The notes under the pieces were generated by a model, which was not told the DNA's origin, did not search any database, and worked only from the letters and a program-made list of their open reading frames with translations. Below are positions 54,455 through 63,130 of a DNA stretch of 64,000 nucleotides, one piece after another. Location: positions 1 through 64,000 of the forward strand of contig CAYONZ010000011.1 of the NCBI GenBank assembly GCA_964405465.1, read 5' to 3'. Position 1 is the stretch's first letter, and every line of letters begins with the position of its first letter. Origin of the DNA: CAYONZ01 sp964405465 (lineage in GTDB: Bacteria > Bdellovibrionota > Bdellovibrionia > Bdellovibrionales > JAMPXM01). The position numbers and the translations under genes are program-made.

Positions 54455-55780
54455 TTAGCGTTTTCCATAAAGTGGTGTGAGAAGCTTATCATAAGTGTCT
54501 TCGTCATTTGGAACAAGCATTGAGCCACTGCCATTCTTGTTATGAAAAAATGTTTTGCTAAGGTAATCATAAGAGTTTGCATCGGCAATAAACAGGATAG
54601 CAAGACTCTTTACAAATACCGAGTTTGAAACTCCAGATATTTTTGCCTGCTGTTTCATCTTGCCGATGGCGAGTTGTATGGTTTTGTTGATCTCATTCTC
54701 ACGTTTTTGTTCTCTAAGCGTTGCAACTTTTTTGAGTGTATCGCCGATCAGTTGATGCTGTTCGATCAAGCCTGCGGCCAAACCGACTGCTTTAGAGGGA
54801 AAACCTATTTTTTTAAGCAAAACTCTTGCAATTGGAACACTGAAAAACTCCTCTTGATTCTTGTCGCCCAGGCGAACAGCTATGGATTTGCCAATGTCGT
54901 GAAGTGCGATGGTGAATGCCATAAGTTTTTCAAAATTTTCAAGCGCGCTTGTGCCGAGCTGCCCTTGTTCTCGATAGAACTCTATTTGGTTGACAAAAAT
55001 ATTAAGGGCCTTGTCGGTGTGCATTTTAATCGTGACCGCGTCTTGATCGCTGTTTCCCGTAGGACCTGCATAAAGTGCTTGAATATTGAGAAGTTCGTGC
55101 AGTTGCTCCTCTGAGTATTTTGCCTTTTTCACCAGAGGGTGCACCGAGAAAGTCTTCAGTAGATTTGATTGTGGGTTTGTCTGAAGATTTGTCTGTGGGC
55201 TTGGTTGTGGGTCTCGAAGAGTTTGATTTAGGTCTTGAGACTGGTCGATTAGACACTGAGTGAGTCGATCGATTTTGACGTCGCCACAGAGCAGAGACAA
55301 AACCTGGGGTTCGCTTTTGTTGGGTTCAGAAGATTGTTTTGGCACCTGGGCGGTGCTTGGGTCTTGTTGTGGCTTGACGGGTTGATCGTTCTGGAGTTGA
55401 ACCCGAACTTCATCTTGAGCTTTGGTTGGTACTTTGACTTTTACTTCGACACTGGTCTCGATTTTCGCACCGCCATTGGCCTGCGGTCTTTGATCAAATA
55501 CTGGAGGTTCAGAAATAGGAGGTTCCGCAATTTTTGTGCTTTCGCTGGTTTCCCTTGGGGCCACACGCTTTGGTTCTTCAATTGGCGAAAGTGAAATCTT
55601 GTTTTGGTCGGTGTTTTGATTTTTATTCGCATCTAATCTCAGCGTTGGGCTTGCTGGAGACTGGCTACGACTTGGGTTTACTATCTTTCGTTCTTGTGTT
55701 GGTGTGCACGCGAGAATTGAGGCGAAGGTTAGACCCATGAAGGCGTTTATTGCGAGCTTAGTTGTGCTTAATATCGACAT
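54455..55780 (-). CDS. Predicted lipoprotein with an HD-type motif
   Basis: A 441-residue protein with a signal ending in a lipobox (ASILAC, about Cys25), a Pro/Gln/Asn-rich linker of about 200 residues that includes near-repeated PQTN/PQSN units, and a helical C-terminal domain. That domain has LHDIGK (HD pair, followed by Gly-Lys) and later EQHQLIGD, a pattern like metal-dependent HD phosphohydrolases. HD enzymes are normally cytoplasmic, so a lipid-anchored one would act on an extracytoplasmic substrate or be only a fold relative. AAGGA precedes ATG 55780. Family assignment is tentative. Confidence 0.55.
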   Translation of the reverse strand: MSILSTTKLAINAFMGLTFASILACTPTQERKIVNPSRSQSPASPTLRLDANKNQNTDQNKISLSPIEEPKRVAPRETSESTKIAEPPISEPPVFDQRPQANGGAKIETSVEVKVKVPTKAQDEVRVQLQNDQPVKPQQDPSTAQVPKQSSEPNKSEPQVLSLLCGDVKIDRLTQCLIDQSQDLNQTLRDPQPSPQTNLQTNPQSNLLKTFSVHPLVKKAKYSEEQLHELLNIQALYAGPTGNSDQDAVTIKMHTDKALNIFVNQIEFYREQGQLGTSALENFEKLMAFTIALHDIGKSIAVRLGDKNQEEFFSVPIARVLLKKIGFPSKAVGLAAGLIEQHQLIGDTLKKVATLREQKRENEINKTIQLAIGKMKQQAKISGVSNSVFVKSLAILFIADANSYDYLSKTFFHNKNGSGSMLVPNDEDTYDKLLTPLYGKR

Positions 55781-56432
55781 TTCTTCAGTCCTTCTGCATA
55801 AGTGTTGCGAGGTCACCGTTGAATAGTGGTGCAATAGCCTTGCCAGGGGAATCCAATTCGAGTGGGTATTTTTGAGGGCAGGTACAAGTCGACCCACCGG
55901 TTAACAACAAGGCTAACAACAAATTTAACAAAAGAGCCCAAACGCGTCCGACACTGTCAATTCTATATACAGCTTACGATTCGCTCAGAGTGTGTTGGGA
56001 TTGTGTTTTCTTTCACGAGAATTTCAATTCGAACTGTCGTTAGATATTGCGAACAAGATGAAGTGTACTCAAACGGTTTCGAGGGATCTTTTTGTACTTC
56101 CATAGTGAAAATGCTGTGGTGATTAGCAATAAAATTGCTAGCCAAATTTCACTCTTCAAGAGTCACCTCGCTGGAGTATGATATCAAATTCGTTCTATCG
56201 TCAAAACGACAGACAGTTGCTCAAAAATCGCAATTGAATTTAGAACCGTTCTCTAGATCGACAGTGTGATAGTTCAGTTGTCTAAGATTCGCGATCACGT
56301 TATCTGTCGATGTTCGAGCCTTAGACTTTGATCGGTCAAGTGAATTTGATTTGTTTATCTGGACTTGTTCGTTGCTGCGTTAGTTAATTAAAATGAGGAC
56401 ACACCTTAGTTACAACAGCGAGGGAGTGCAAC
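55781..56432. other. Long non-coding stretch between divergent genes
   Basis: 652 bases without a supported gene. Visible structure: an 8-bp inverted repeat ATCGACAG (56257-56264) and CTGTCGAT (56304-56311) spanning about 55 bases, and an 11-base CTCTTCAAGAG palindrome near 56151-56161. It could hold two promoters and a small RNA, but no promoter-terminator pair is clear. Confidence 0.35.
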
Positions 56433-57164
56433 ATGATGGCGGTGTTTATTCGAAGTTTGTCGGTGGATGTGACAGCAGTCTCTTCAAGATTTTTCAAAAT
56501 GTTCAGCAAAATAGTTGTAGCCGGATTCGTGTTAAGTGGTTCGTTTGCTATGGCCGCGGCTCAGTTTCAAGCGCAGGGTCGGCTGTTTGTGGGTTCGACT
56601 AGTGCGGACCCGTCAAATCTCAATGATGAAATGAACACACTCGGTCTCAAAGAGTTCAAGTCGATCACTCAATACGGAGCAGAGATCACCTATCCTGTGC
56701 TGAGTATTCTTGATGTGGGAATGCGCTATCACAAAATCTACACCATAAATAAAGAGGTCACCGAGACCGTAGGTGCTGACTATCGGGCGATACTAGACCA
56801 AGACGCGGTGATGTTTGTGGCGCGCGTGCCTTTTCTGAAAACTCAGCTGATCCACATGGATGTTTTTGGAGCAGTGGGTGGAACCAATACGACTTTGAAC
56901 TTGAAAACCTCTAGTCAGACAGGGGAGATCACTCGTCGTGAGGCGAATGACTGGTTTGCATCGGTCGTGTCTAGCTTTGGTGGGTCAATTGCAATTGGGT
57001 ATAAGAGTGTGTTTTTGGTGATCGAAGGTGGAGTTGAGACAAACAAAGTTGATTCACTCAAGCGCGCCGATACCTTAAATGCCAATATCCAAAACATCAA
57101 TTTATCTGGAAGCTATGTCACAGTAGGTTTGATGTTTGATGGAATTAACGCCTACTCCAAGTAG
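56433..57164 (+). CDS. Predicted outer-membrane or periplasmic beta protein
   Basis: A 243-residue protein with a long signal region; the hydrophobic segment is IVVAGFVLSGSFAMAAA (cleavage near residue 43). The mature part has alternating strands with Gly turns (GRLFVGSTS, VFGAVGGTNTT, SYVTVGLMFDG), consistent with a small eight- or ten-strand barrel. GGGAG lies six bases before ATG 56433, so this start is favoured although Met23 (56499) would give a more compact signal. No family recognised with confidence. Confidence 0.55.
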   Translation: MMAVFIRSLSVDVTAVSSRFFKMFSKIVVAGFVLSGSFAMAAAQFQAQGRLFVGSTSADPSNLNDEMNTLGLKEFKSITQYGAEITYPVLSILDVGMRYHKIYTINKEVTETVGADYRAILDQDAVMFVARVPFLKTQLIHMDVFGAVGGTNTTLNLKTSSQTGEITRREANDWFASVVSSFGGSIAIGYKSVFLVIEGGVETNKVDSLKRADTLNANIQNINLSGSYVTVGLMFDGINAYSK

Positions 57165-57234
57165 GAGCATCCTCTGACTCGTCTCGACAAGTTTAGCCCT
57201 TGTCAATTCACCATGAACTGCGGTCTTCTATTTG

Positions 57235-57310
57235 CAAGCAATTTGAAATTGCTTGTTTAAATTGTAAATTGAAATCGCAGGCAATTTGAAATCGCAAAAT
57301 GAAATTGCAG
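57235..57310. repeat. AT-rich palindrome and related direct repeats
   Basis: 57235-57255 is a perfect palindrome with 10-bp arms (CAAGCAATTT and AAATTGCTTG) about one central G. Partial copies of its core (GCAATTTGAAATCGC near 57281, GAAATTGCAG near 57301) follow. It lies after the barrel-like gene and just before the MAPEG gene, so it could be a binding site cluster. It has no T-run typical of a terminator. Confidence 0.55.
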
Positions 57311-57343
57311 TCAGGTACTAATGTCTGCGGAGGAGCGGGTCGA

Positions 57344-57699
57344 GTGAAAAATGATCTCATATATCCAATGGCATTCTATGTGTTCGCGATGTGGGCACTC
57401 GCGGTCACCATGTTTTTGAGCCGTGTTCGTGCAATCAAAGAAAACAAAGCAATGTATAAATATTTTCGAACCTTTATGGGAGAGGGGCCTACTGAGCGTG
57501 TGATGGTGATTGGGCGCCATTACGATAATCAATTTCAAGTTCCAATTCTATTTCTAATCACGGGAACTCTTCATTATTCACTCGGCATGGTCAATTTGGC
57601 GACCGTGATCTTGGCGTGGATTTTTGTATTGAGTCGCGCGGGTCACTCATGGGTTCATCTGGGGAAAAACAAACTGCAGGATCGAGTCCGTTTTTTTGC
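57344..57699 (+). CDS. MAPEG family membrane protein, 3' end lost in the assembly gap
   Basis: About 118 residues are visible of a MAPEG protein (a family of small four-helix membrane enzymes of the glutathione/eicosanoid type, typically about 130-150 residues). It has a hydrophobic first helix, RVRAIKENK, a polar loop, QVPILFLITGTLHYSLG and the SRAGHSWVHLGKN segment typical of the family. GTG 57344 with GGAGGAG eight bases upstream is the likely start. The gene runs into the 100-N gap; it is not part of the ACR3 protein on the other side even though the frame happens to stay open. Confidence 0.75.
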
Positions 57700-57799
57700 N
57701 NNNNNNNNNNNNNNNNNNNNNNNNNNNNNNNNNNNNNNNNNNNNNNNNNNNNNNNNNNNNNNNNNNNNNNNNNNNNNNNNNNNNNNNNNNNNNNNNNNN
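57700..57799. other. Assembly gap of exactly 100 N
   Basis: All 100 bases are N. A round 100 is a usual placeholder for a gap of unknown size, so the true distance and any genes in between are unknown. A frame read across it joins two unrelated proteins. Confidence 0.99.
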
Positions 57800-58777
57800 G
57801 GAAACCTCGTTCCTGGATTTTCAAATTTTTTGCAAGCACTGTCGCTCGGGTCGACCTCTTTGCCTCTCGCGATTGGACTCATTTTGATGATGTATCCTCC
57901 GTTGGCAAGAGTGAAATATGAAGAGCTACCTCAGGTATTTTTGAATAAGCGGATTTTGCTTTTGTCTCTTGTGCAGAACTGGTTACTTGGACCTGTTCTT
58001 ATGTTTGCATTGGCTGTGATCTTTCTTCGGGATCGCCCAGAATACATGAGTGGGCTTATTTTGATAGGCTTAGCTCGATGTATAGCTATGGTGATTGTTT
58101 GGAATGATTTGGCAGGTGGTAGCCGTGAGTACTGTGCCGGATTGGTGGCCATGAATTCAGTTTTTCAAATCTTGTCATTTCCATTTCTGGCATTTTTATT
58201 TTTAACTTTGATCCCGCGATGGATGGGATTACCTGGGACGAACGTGTTCATTGGTATCGGAGATGTGGCTCAGGCTGTGCTGCTCTATCTTGGTCTTCCG
58301 TTCGGCGCTGGATATTTCACGAGAAGGCTTCTCATAAAAAATCGCGGACCAAAATGGTATGAAACTAAATTTCTGCCCAAAATCTCTCCATTGACTCTTG
58401 TATTTTTGCTTTTCACAATTCTGGTGATGTTTTCTCTAAAAGCAAATCAGATTTTGAGTCTACCCCTTGATGTCTTCAGAATCATGATTCCACTATTGCT
58501 CTACTTCTTGATCATGTTTACGCTTTCTTTTTTTATGAGTTATCGGGTAGGGGCGGGTTATCAAGAGTCGGCCACTCTCTCGTTTACAGCAGCATCAAAC
58601 AATTTTGAATTAGCCATTGCGGTCGCTGTGGCGACTTTTGGAATTAATCATGGAGCCGCATTTGCGGCAGTCATCGGACCTTTGGTTGAAGTTCCGGTCT
58701 TGATTGGTCTGGTGAATGCCTCGCTTTGGATTCAGAGGCGATTTTTTAACTCCTCGCAGGTGGCAGTGAATGTCTAA
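57800..58777 (+). CDS. Arsenite efflux transporter ACR3, 5' end lost in the gap
   Basis: The visible 325 residues are the bulk of an ACR3-type arsenite/H+ antiporter, about nine or ten membrane helices. The signature LARCIAMVIVWNDLAGGSREYCAG carries the conserved Cys of the fourth helix, and near the end AASNNFELAIAVAVATFG and GPLVEVPVLIGLVN are family-typical. Around 25-35 N-terminal residues are missing. It overlaps the start of arsC by 8 bases, so the two form an arsenic resistance operon: ArsC makes arsenite and ACR3 exports it. An arsR regulator may lie in the gap. Confidence 0.9.
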   Translation, partial: GNLVPGFSNFLQALSLGSTSLPLAIGLILMMYPPLARVKYEELPQVFLNKRILLLSLVQNWLLGPVLMFALAVIFLRDRPEYMSGLILIGLARCIAMVIVWNDLAGGSREYCAGLVAMNSVFQILSFPFLAFLFLTLIPRWMGLPGTNVFIGIGDVAQAVLLYLGLPFGAGYFTRRLLIKNRGPKWYETKFLPKISPLTLVFLLFTILVMFSLKANQILSLPLDVFRIMIPLLLYFLIMFTLSFFMSYRVGAGYQESATLSFTAASNNFELAIAVAVATFGINHGAAFAAVIGPLVEVPVLIGLVNASLWIQRRFFNSSQVAVNV

Positions 58778-59195
58778 GGTCGTGAAGATTTTATTTTTAT
58801 GTGTGGCGAACTCGGCGCGAAGCCAATTGGCGGAAGGTTTGGCAAAAGAAATATTTGCCGAGATGGCGCAAATCGAAAGTGCGGGGTCGCAACCTTCGGG
58901 AAAAATTCAACCTTGGGCCATAGAGGTCTTGCGTGATCAGGGAATTGATATTTCCAAAAACTATTCAAAATCGATCGATGACCTGCCTCGCGATTTTTTA
59001 ATGAGCTTGGACTATGTGATTACTCTTTGTGCCGAAGAGGTATGTCCAGTGCTCTCCTCACCCGCGAAGCGACTTCACTGGCCGATTCGCGATCCGGCCA
59101 TGGTGAATGAGTCGCAAAAAGCACAGGCTTTCACCGAAGCTCGAGACGAAATTCGCAAACGAATTGAAGATTTTCAAACGACGCTATTAAAGTAA
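58770..59195 (+). CDS. arsC: Arsenate reductase (low-molecular-weight phosphatase fold)
   Basis: A 141-residue ArsC of the thioredoxin-coupled type. The phosphatase loop is C11-x5-R17 (FLCVANSARSQ) and the redox cysteines C87 and C92 sit in VITLCAEEVCPV, matching the three-cysteine relay of this class; D108 (IRDPA) is the general acid. It reduces arsenate to arsenite for export by ACR3, whose gene overlaps it by 8 bases. Length and residues are normal. Confidence 0.9.
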   Translation: MSKVVKILFLCVANSARSQLAEGLAKEIFAEMAQIESAGSQPSGKIQPWAIEVLRDQGIDISKNYSKSIDDLPRDFLMSLDYVITLCAEEVCPVLSSPAKRLHWPIRDPAMVNESQKAQAFTEARDEIRKRIEDFQTTLLK

Positions 59196-59312
59196 GAATG
59201 TTGAAGTCATACTTATGAGTTCGGAGTATTGAAATAAATTTGGCTACCTGGAGCTTGCTCTGTAGATTTTGAGTCAGTAGGATGACATTTACAAAATCTT
59301 TGGGAGTCATCT

Positions 59313-60179
59313 ATGAAACTGGTGTTGCTTGCTCTATTTTCCCTTCTTTTTTTTAATTCGGTGTGGGCTTTTGGGGCCAATTTTGGGTCTTCAATTGAGG
59401 TCGGTGATTCAATGAGAGCATTTGCTGAAGCGCCAAAATTTGCAGCCGTTGTTGCTGATGCTGATTCGGCAAATCCTGAAGAGGTGCCCATGGCAGAGCA
59501 AGCTTTGGACAAAGTGCCAGACAAAAACAGTTTGCAGACTAAAGATAAAAAAGTGGGTGGTACGGTCGAGGCTTTGACTGACGCACTATCTGAAACCAAA
59601 AGCCGTCGTCAGAATGCGGATTACTTTGCACTCTTAAATTATTCTCCAATTGATATGTTATTGCCAAGCAAGCTGGGTGCAAGCTTCGGATGGAATTCTG
59701 ATGTCTCAAAGACCTATGAACTAGAATATCTGCACAGTGGAATTTCAGCCTCTTGGCTTTTAGCTGATTTTGGCAGTATGTCGGACGATCGCATTTCGAT
59801 CATGGCAAGATCCTATGCCTCACGAAATAGTTTTCAATTCAGTTACGGTCTAACTTACTTTGATTTCTCTTTGCATGTCGGGGATCAACTTTTGAGCCGC
59901 CTGACATCTGCAACCTATCCATCAATTGATTTGGTACAAATTCAATCACTGGGTTTTAATCTGGGACTCGGCAATAGATGGACATTTCAACATGATATCA
60001 CCTTTGGCATCGATTGGATTTCGTGGGCCCAACCTTTGTATACGTTAAGTCGCAAGGCTGCATTTCTTGATGTGGCGACTAATTCACAAGACCGTGATCT
60101 GCTTGATCGGGCCATGAAGCTGATTTCCTATCTGCCGCGATTTTCATTTCTCAAGCTTCAACTAGGAATTCTGTTTTAG
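59313..60179 (+). CDS. Exported protein of unknown function
   Basis: A 288-residue protein with a Sec signal (about 1-19, ending VWA). A polar region of about 80 residues is followed by a C-terminal ~180-residue part with many alternating aromatic/hydrophobic residues (QFSYGLTYFDFSLHVGD, WTFQHDITFGIDW) and a C-terminal SFLKLQLGILF ending in Phe, which suggests an outer-membrane beta barrel. I recognise no family. Plus strand, convergent with the SPFH gene, with a hairpin between. Confidence 0.55.
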   Translation: MKLVLLALFSLLFFNSVWAFGANFGSSIEVGDSMRAFAEAPKFAAVVADADSANPEEVPMAEQALDKVPDKNSLQTKDKKVGGTVEALTDALSETKSRRQNADYFALLNYSPIDMLLPSKLGASFGWNSDVSKTYELEYLHSGISASWLLADFGSMSDDRISIMARSYASRNSFQFSYGLTYFDFSLHVGDQLLSRLTSATYPSIDLVQIQSLGFNLGLGNRWTFQHDITFGIDWISWAQPLYTLSRKAAFLDVATNSQDRDLLDRAMKLISYLPRFSFLKLQLGILF

Positions 60180-60287
60180 GGCAATACTGAACCGGTTACC
60201 AGTGAAACTTCGAAACCTTCTTTGATGCCGACTAGCCCAGTTCCTGCAAAAAATAAAAAAGCGAACAAATAAATGTTTTTTATTTAA

Positions 60288-60319
60288 GTAAGAGCGAGTT
60301 TATCAACGCTCGCTCTTAC
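60288..60319. terminator. Hairpin between convergent genes
   Basis: An exact 11-bp stem, GTAAGAGCGAG (60288-60298) and CTCGCTCTTAC (60309-60319), with a 10-base loop. T-runs are modest on both sides (TTCTCTC on plus, an A/T mix on minus), so it may serve both genes weakly. Confidence 0.6.
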
Positions 60320-60342
60320 GTTCTCTCGATCAAAGTACAAAA

Positions 60343-62361
60343 TTATTTAGGAGATGGATTCATTCGGTCGCGAATCGTGTTGGCTAGAAGCACATCGACC
60401 AATGTTCCACCACCAGTCCCAGATCCTGAGGCGACAATATCAGGCACCAACTTCACTCCAGACTTCGCGAGCGATTCCGCGACCTGAACAATCGCATAGT
60501 TGTTGGATTCCATCGAAGCAATCTTCAGCTTAATCACTGAGGCCTCAGCTTCACCAATCGCTTTGGTCTTAGCGGCTTCAGCTTCACCCACAGATCGCAA
60601 AACAGTGGCGTCAGCCTCTGCATTGATCTTTTTAGATTGAGCCTGACCTTCGGCAGATTTGACTGTCGCTTTGGCACTGAACTCAGCGATGGCGACTTGT
60701 CTTTCGGCATCCACCACTTTTGCTTGAGTTGCGGCCAGAGCTGTTGCTTGTTCCAACTCTTGTTTCACGACTTGAGCTTCTCTTTGGGTATTGTAGGTGA
60801 CCCGCTCTTGCTCGGCAATTTTGCGATCAGTTAGAGTTTTCATCAGCTCATCTGGAGGAACAATATCGCCAATCAGTGTGTCGACGGCTCCGACATTGTA
60901 CTCTTTCAATGCTGTTGAAATTGCAAGCCGAGCCTGCTCTTGCCTTTGAGACCTGTTCTTCAAGAAATCTATAATGTCTGATCCTTGAGCCGCATTTCGA
61001 AAATAGTTGCCAATGGTCGGTTCAAGAACTTGAGTGACCAAGGCCGAGAGGCCGCCGAATCTCGCGATCACTTTGGGAGCGTCATTGCGCGGAATATGAA
61101 TGATCTGCGAAACATCTAAATTAAATTTAAAACCATCGGCTGAGCGCACGGTGATGGTCGAAAGCTTTTCATCAAGTTTGTGCGCCTCTGATTTTCCAGT
61201 GGCCCAATTGAGAACCACATTGGCTGTAGGAACACAACTGACTTTGTGGGTATGCGGATTGAGTGGGTATCGACCCGGATCAAGTGGGTCTACCCAAACA
61301 CCTTTCTCACCACGGCTGACGAGATTGCCATGGCGAAACGATTCGCCTGTGACATCTCGACCTTCTTTGCCAACGAATGCGATGACCACACCGACATTTG
61401 CAATTGGAACTTCCGTCATTTCAACAATTTCAATTGTTGCAAATCGGGGGTTGATAAAATATCGACCAGACAAAAGAACTTGCTCTTGCAATCCCTTGTA
61501 GCCTCCACCATCACAAAATTCCTGAGGATTTTGAAACATATTGTGACCCTGCACGAGTGGACCTGCAATTTCGCCAGCAGGAAGTGCGGCACCTTCTCTG
61601 GTGGTTACAATACCGACCTTGTTGTCGGGAATATCGACTACTTCAGAAGTTTGAACTTCAAAAAGAAGCGGATTGATTCGGTAGGTACCCGGAGCAATGA
61701 TCGACATCTGTGGTCCACGTTCTCCACCGTTGTTAAAGAATGCACTTGCATCTTGAAAAGAGTTGCAGTTGACTTGCCTAGCAATGATTCGACCATTGGT
61801 GATAGGTTGGCCGTCGCGCGCCTCCACAACACCAATTTTACCTTGGGGAATCGACACCACACTGGCCAATTCCACTGTAAACAAAAGAGGATTAATTCGG
61901 TAAGTTCCGGGAGCAATCACATTCATTTGTGGTCCGCGCTCTCCACCGTTTTGCAAGAAGGCACGTGCATCTTGAAAGTTATCGCATTCGACGTGACGAG
62001 CGATAATTCGCCCACTCGCAAGCGACTGTCCATCACAAGCTTCAACAATTCCCACTTGATCGGGAGGAACAACAAAAAATTTCACCTTTTCGACCGTGTA
62101 CTGCCATGGCCAAAGTGCAAAATGAATTCCAGGAGGAAGTGTGTCGGCTTGGTAACCAGCCTCACCGTTGAGGGCGATGATACGGCCATCCGGAAGAGTC
62201 TTTTGCGAGCCAAAGAGGACGAATTTTTTCGTGACAATACCGAGGCTATCATCAGGGATAATGATGACGCCAAAGAGCCAGAGTAGCCAGCGAAACCCAC
62301 TCGCCAAGAGTACAACCACAAGCAATATTCCCGCGATCCAGAGCAAATAACCGTTTTCCAT
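60343..62361 (-). CDS. SPFH/band-7 (flotillin-like) protein with five internal repeats
   Basis: A 672-residue membrane-anchored protein. One N-terminal helix (about 5-33) is followed by five tandem modules of about 60-75 residues at roughly 35-98, 99-170, 171-243, 244-317 and 318-376. Each starts with a P-x-x-x-x-G-[IV]-V core and ends with a GxYxxNP-like turn; modules two and three are near-identical in GRIIAR, NGGERGPQM and APGTYRINPLLF. An SPFH-like domain (about 375-500) and a long Ala/Glu/Lys coiled coil (about 505-610) complete it. Flotillins form membrane scaffolds. AAAGGA precedes ATG 62361. No NfeD-type partner is adjacent. Confidence 0.82.
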   Translation of the reverse strand: MENGYLLWIAGILLVVVLLASGFRWLLWLFGVIIIPDDSLGIVTKKFVLFGSQKTLPDGRIIALNGEAGYQADTLPPGIHFALWPWQYTVEKVKFFVVPPDQVGIVEACDGQSLASGRIIARHVECDNFQDARAFLQNGGERGPQMNVIAPGTYRINPLLFTVELASVVSIPQGKIGVVEARDGQPITNGRIIARQVNCNSFQDASAFFNNGGERGPQMSIIAPGTYRINPLLFEVQTSEVVDIPDNKVGIVTTREGAALPAGEIAGPLVQGHNMFQNPQEFCDGGGYKGLQEQVLLSGRYFINPRFATIEIVEMTEVPIANVGVVIAFVGKEGRDVTGESFRHGNLVSRGEKGVWVDPLDPGRYPLNPHTHKVSCVPTANVVLNWATGKSEAHKLDEKLSTITVRSADGFKFNLDVSQIIHIPRNDAPKVIARFGGLSALVTQVLEPTIGNYFRNAAQGSDIIDFLKNRSQRQEQARLAISTALKEYNVGAVDTLIGDIVPPDELMKTLTDRKIAEQERVTYNTQREAQVVKQELEQATALAATQAKVVDAERQVAIAEFSAKATVKSAEGQAQSKKINAEADATVLRSVGEAEAAKTKAIGEAEASVIKLKIASMESNNYAIVQVAESLAKSGVKLVPDIVASGSGTGGGTLVDVLLANTIRDRMNPSPK

Positions 62362-62606
62362 TTTTTCCTTTCTTGAAAAAATATATTTTGTTTGGAGAGA
62401 TCCTAGTTTCATACAACTGCTTCAGGAGTTGAAGCGAAATCGGATGCTGCAATGTGAGCGTGCTGTGCGCAAGTCGTGCCTAAGATCAATGGGATTCAGT
62501 GTCGAACACTCATTCGAGTTCTACGAGTTTTAAGAGAGATGAGTGAACATAAGATCATTAAAAATGACACGTCTCGCATCTTGCCGCGCACAGTGTTGAC
62601 ATCTTC

Positions 62607-62795
62607 ATGGGTCATTGCACTGGGGGAAAAATCATAAGCTTTGATGAGAAGAGCGTTCATTTGCGCTCAGGAAAAGGTGTCTACAACTTTCAAAAGTCTG
62701 ATTTGAACTTTCCATCCTATCAAGTGGGCAATGAAATTCAATTGCCTATGACGAGACTCCAGCTCAACGAACTCAAATCGATTCAAGCAAAATAG
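62607..62795 (+). CDS. Small hypothetical protein
   Basis: A 62-residue frame with a protein-like pattern of strands (GKIISFDEKSVHLRSGKG, VYNFQKSDL, GNEIQLPMTRLQL) that could form a small beta barrel. No convincing ribosome binding site precedes ATG 62607. It lies between the SPFH gene (divergent) and the HEPN/MNT pair (convergent). May be real; no family recognised. Confidence 0.4.
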   Translation: MGHCTGGKIISFDEKSVHLRSGKGVYNFQKSDLNFPSYQVGNEIQLPMTRLQLNELKSIQAK

Positions 62796-62827
62796 CGGGC
62801 CTACCTGGCTGGGTTGGTAAGTCGAAG

Positions 62828-63130
62828 TTAAAGCTCGATCCGATCTTTGATAATTCCATCTCGATAAGACGAGGCAATTTGATCTTCATGAACTAAGTCT
62901 ACCTTGTAAGGTAACCGTGATTCCTCGATGTCTTCTGCGATTTTCGAAAGATATCCGGAAGGGAAGGGAGTGTTGGGGCTTGAATAGAGAAGATCAACAT
63001 CAGAAAATTTCTGCTGGGTTCCTCTTGCGCGAGATCCAAAAATCCAAACGCGACAGCCCCAGGATTTTAAAGGTTCGATTACATTTTGAGACAAAATAGA
63101 ATATTCCTCGGAAGTCATACCTGAGATCAT
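62828..63130 (-). CDS. Minimal nucleotidyltransferase (MNT, HI0073 type)
   Basis: A 100-residue protein with the nucleotidyltransferase core GSRARGTQQKFSDVDLL (about 32-48): the GS pair and the DVD metal site are intact. Such MNT proteins pair with HEPN proteins, forming complexes or toxin-antitoxin modules in which the MNT partner can modify and block the HEPN partner. Its ATG overlaps the HEPN stop (ATGA). ATG at Met5 (63118) is an alternative start. Role as antitoxin is inference from family and context. Confidence 0.82.
   Translation of the reverse strand: MISGMTSEEYSILSQNVIEPLKSWGCRVWIFGSRARGTQQKFSDVDLLYSSPNTPFPSGYLSKIAEDIEESRLPYKVDLVHEDQIASSYRDGIIKDRIEL

Noticed and set aside
57299..58777. 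One 492-residue membrane protein
   Set aside because: The frame crosses 100 N and joins MAPEG and ACR3, two unrelated families.
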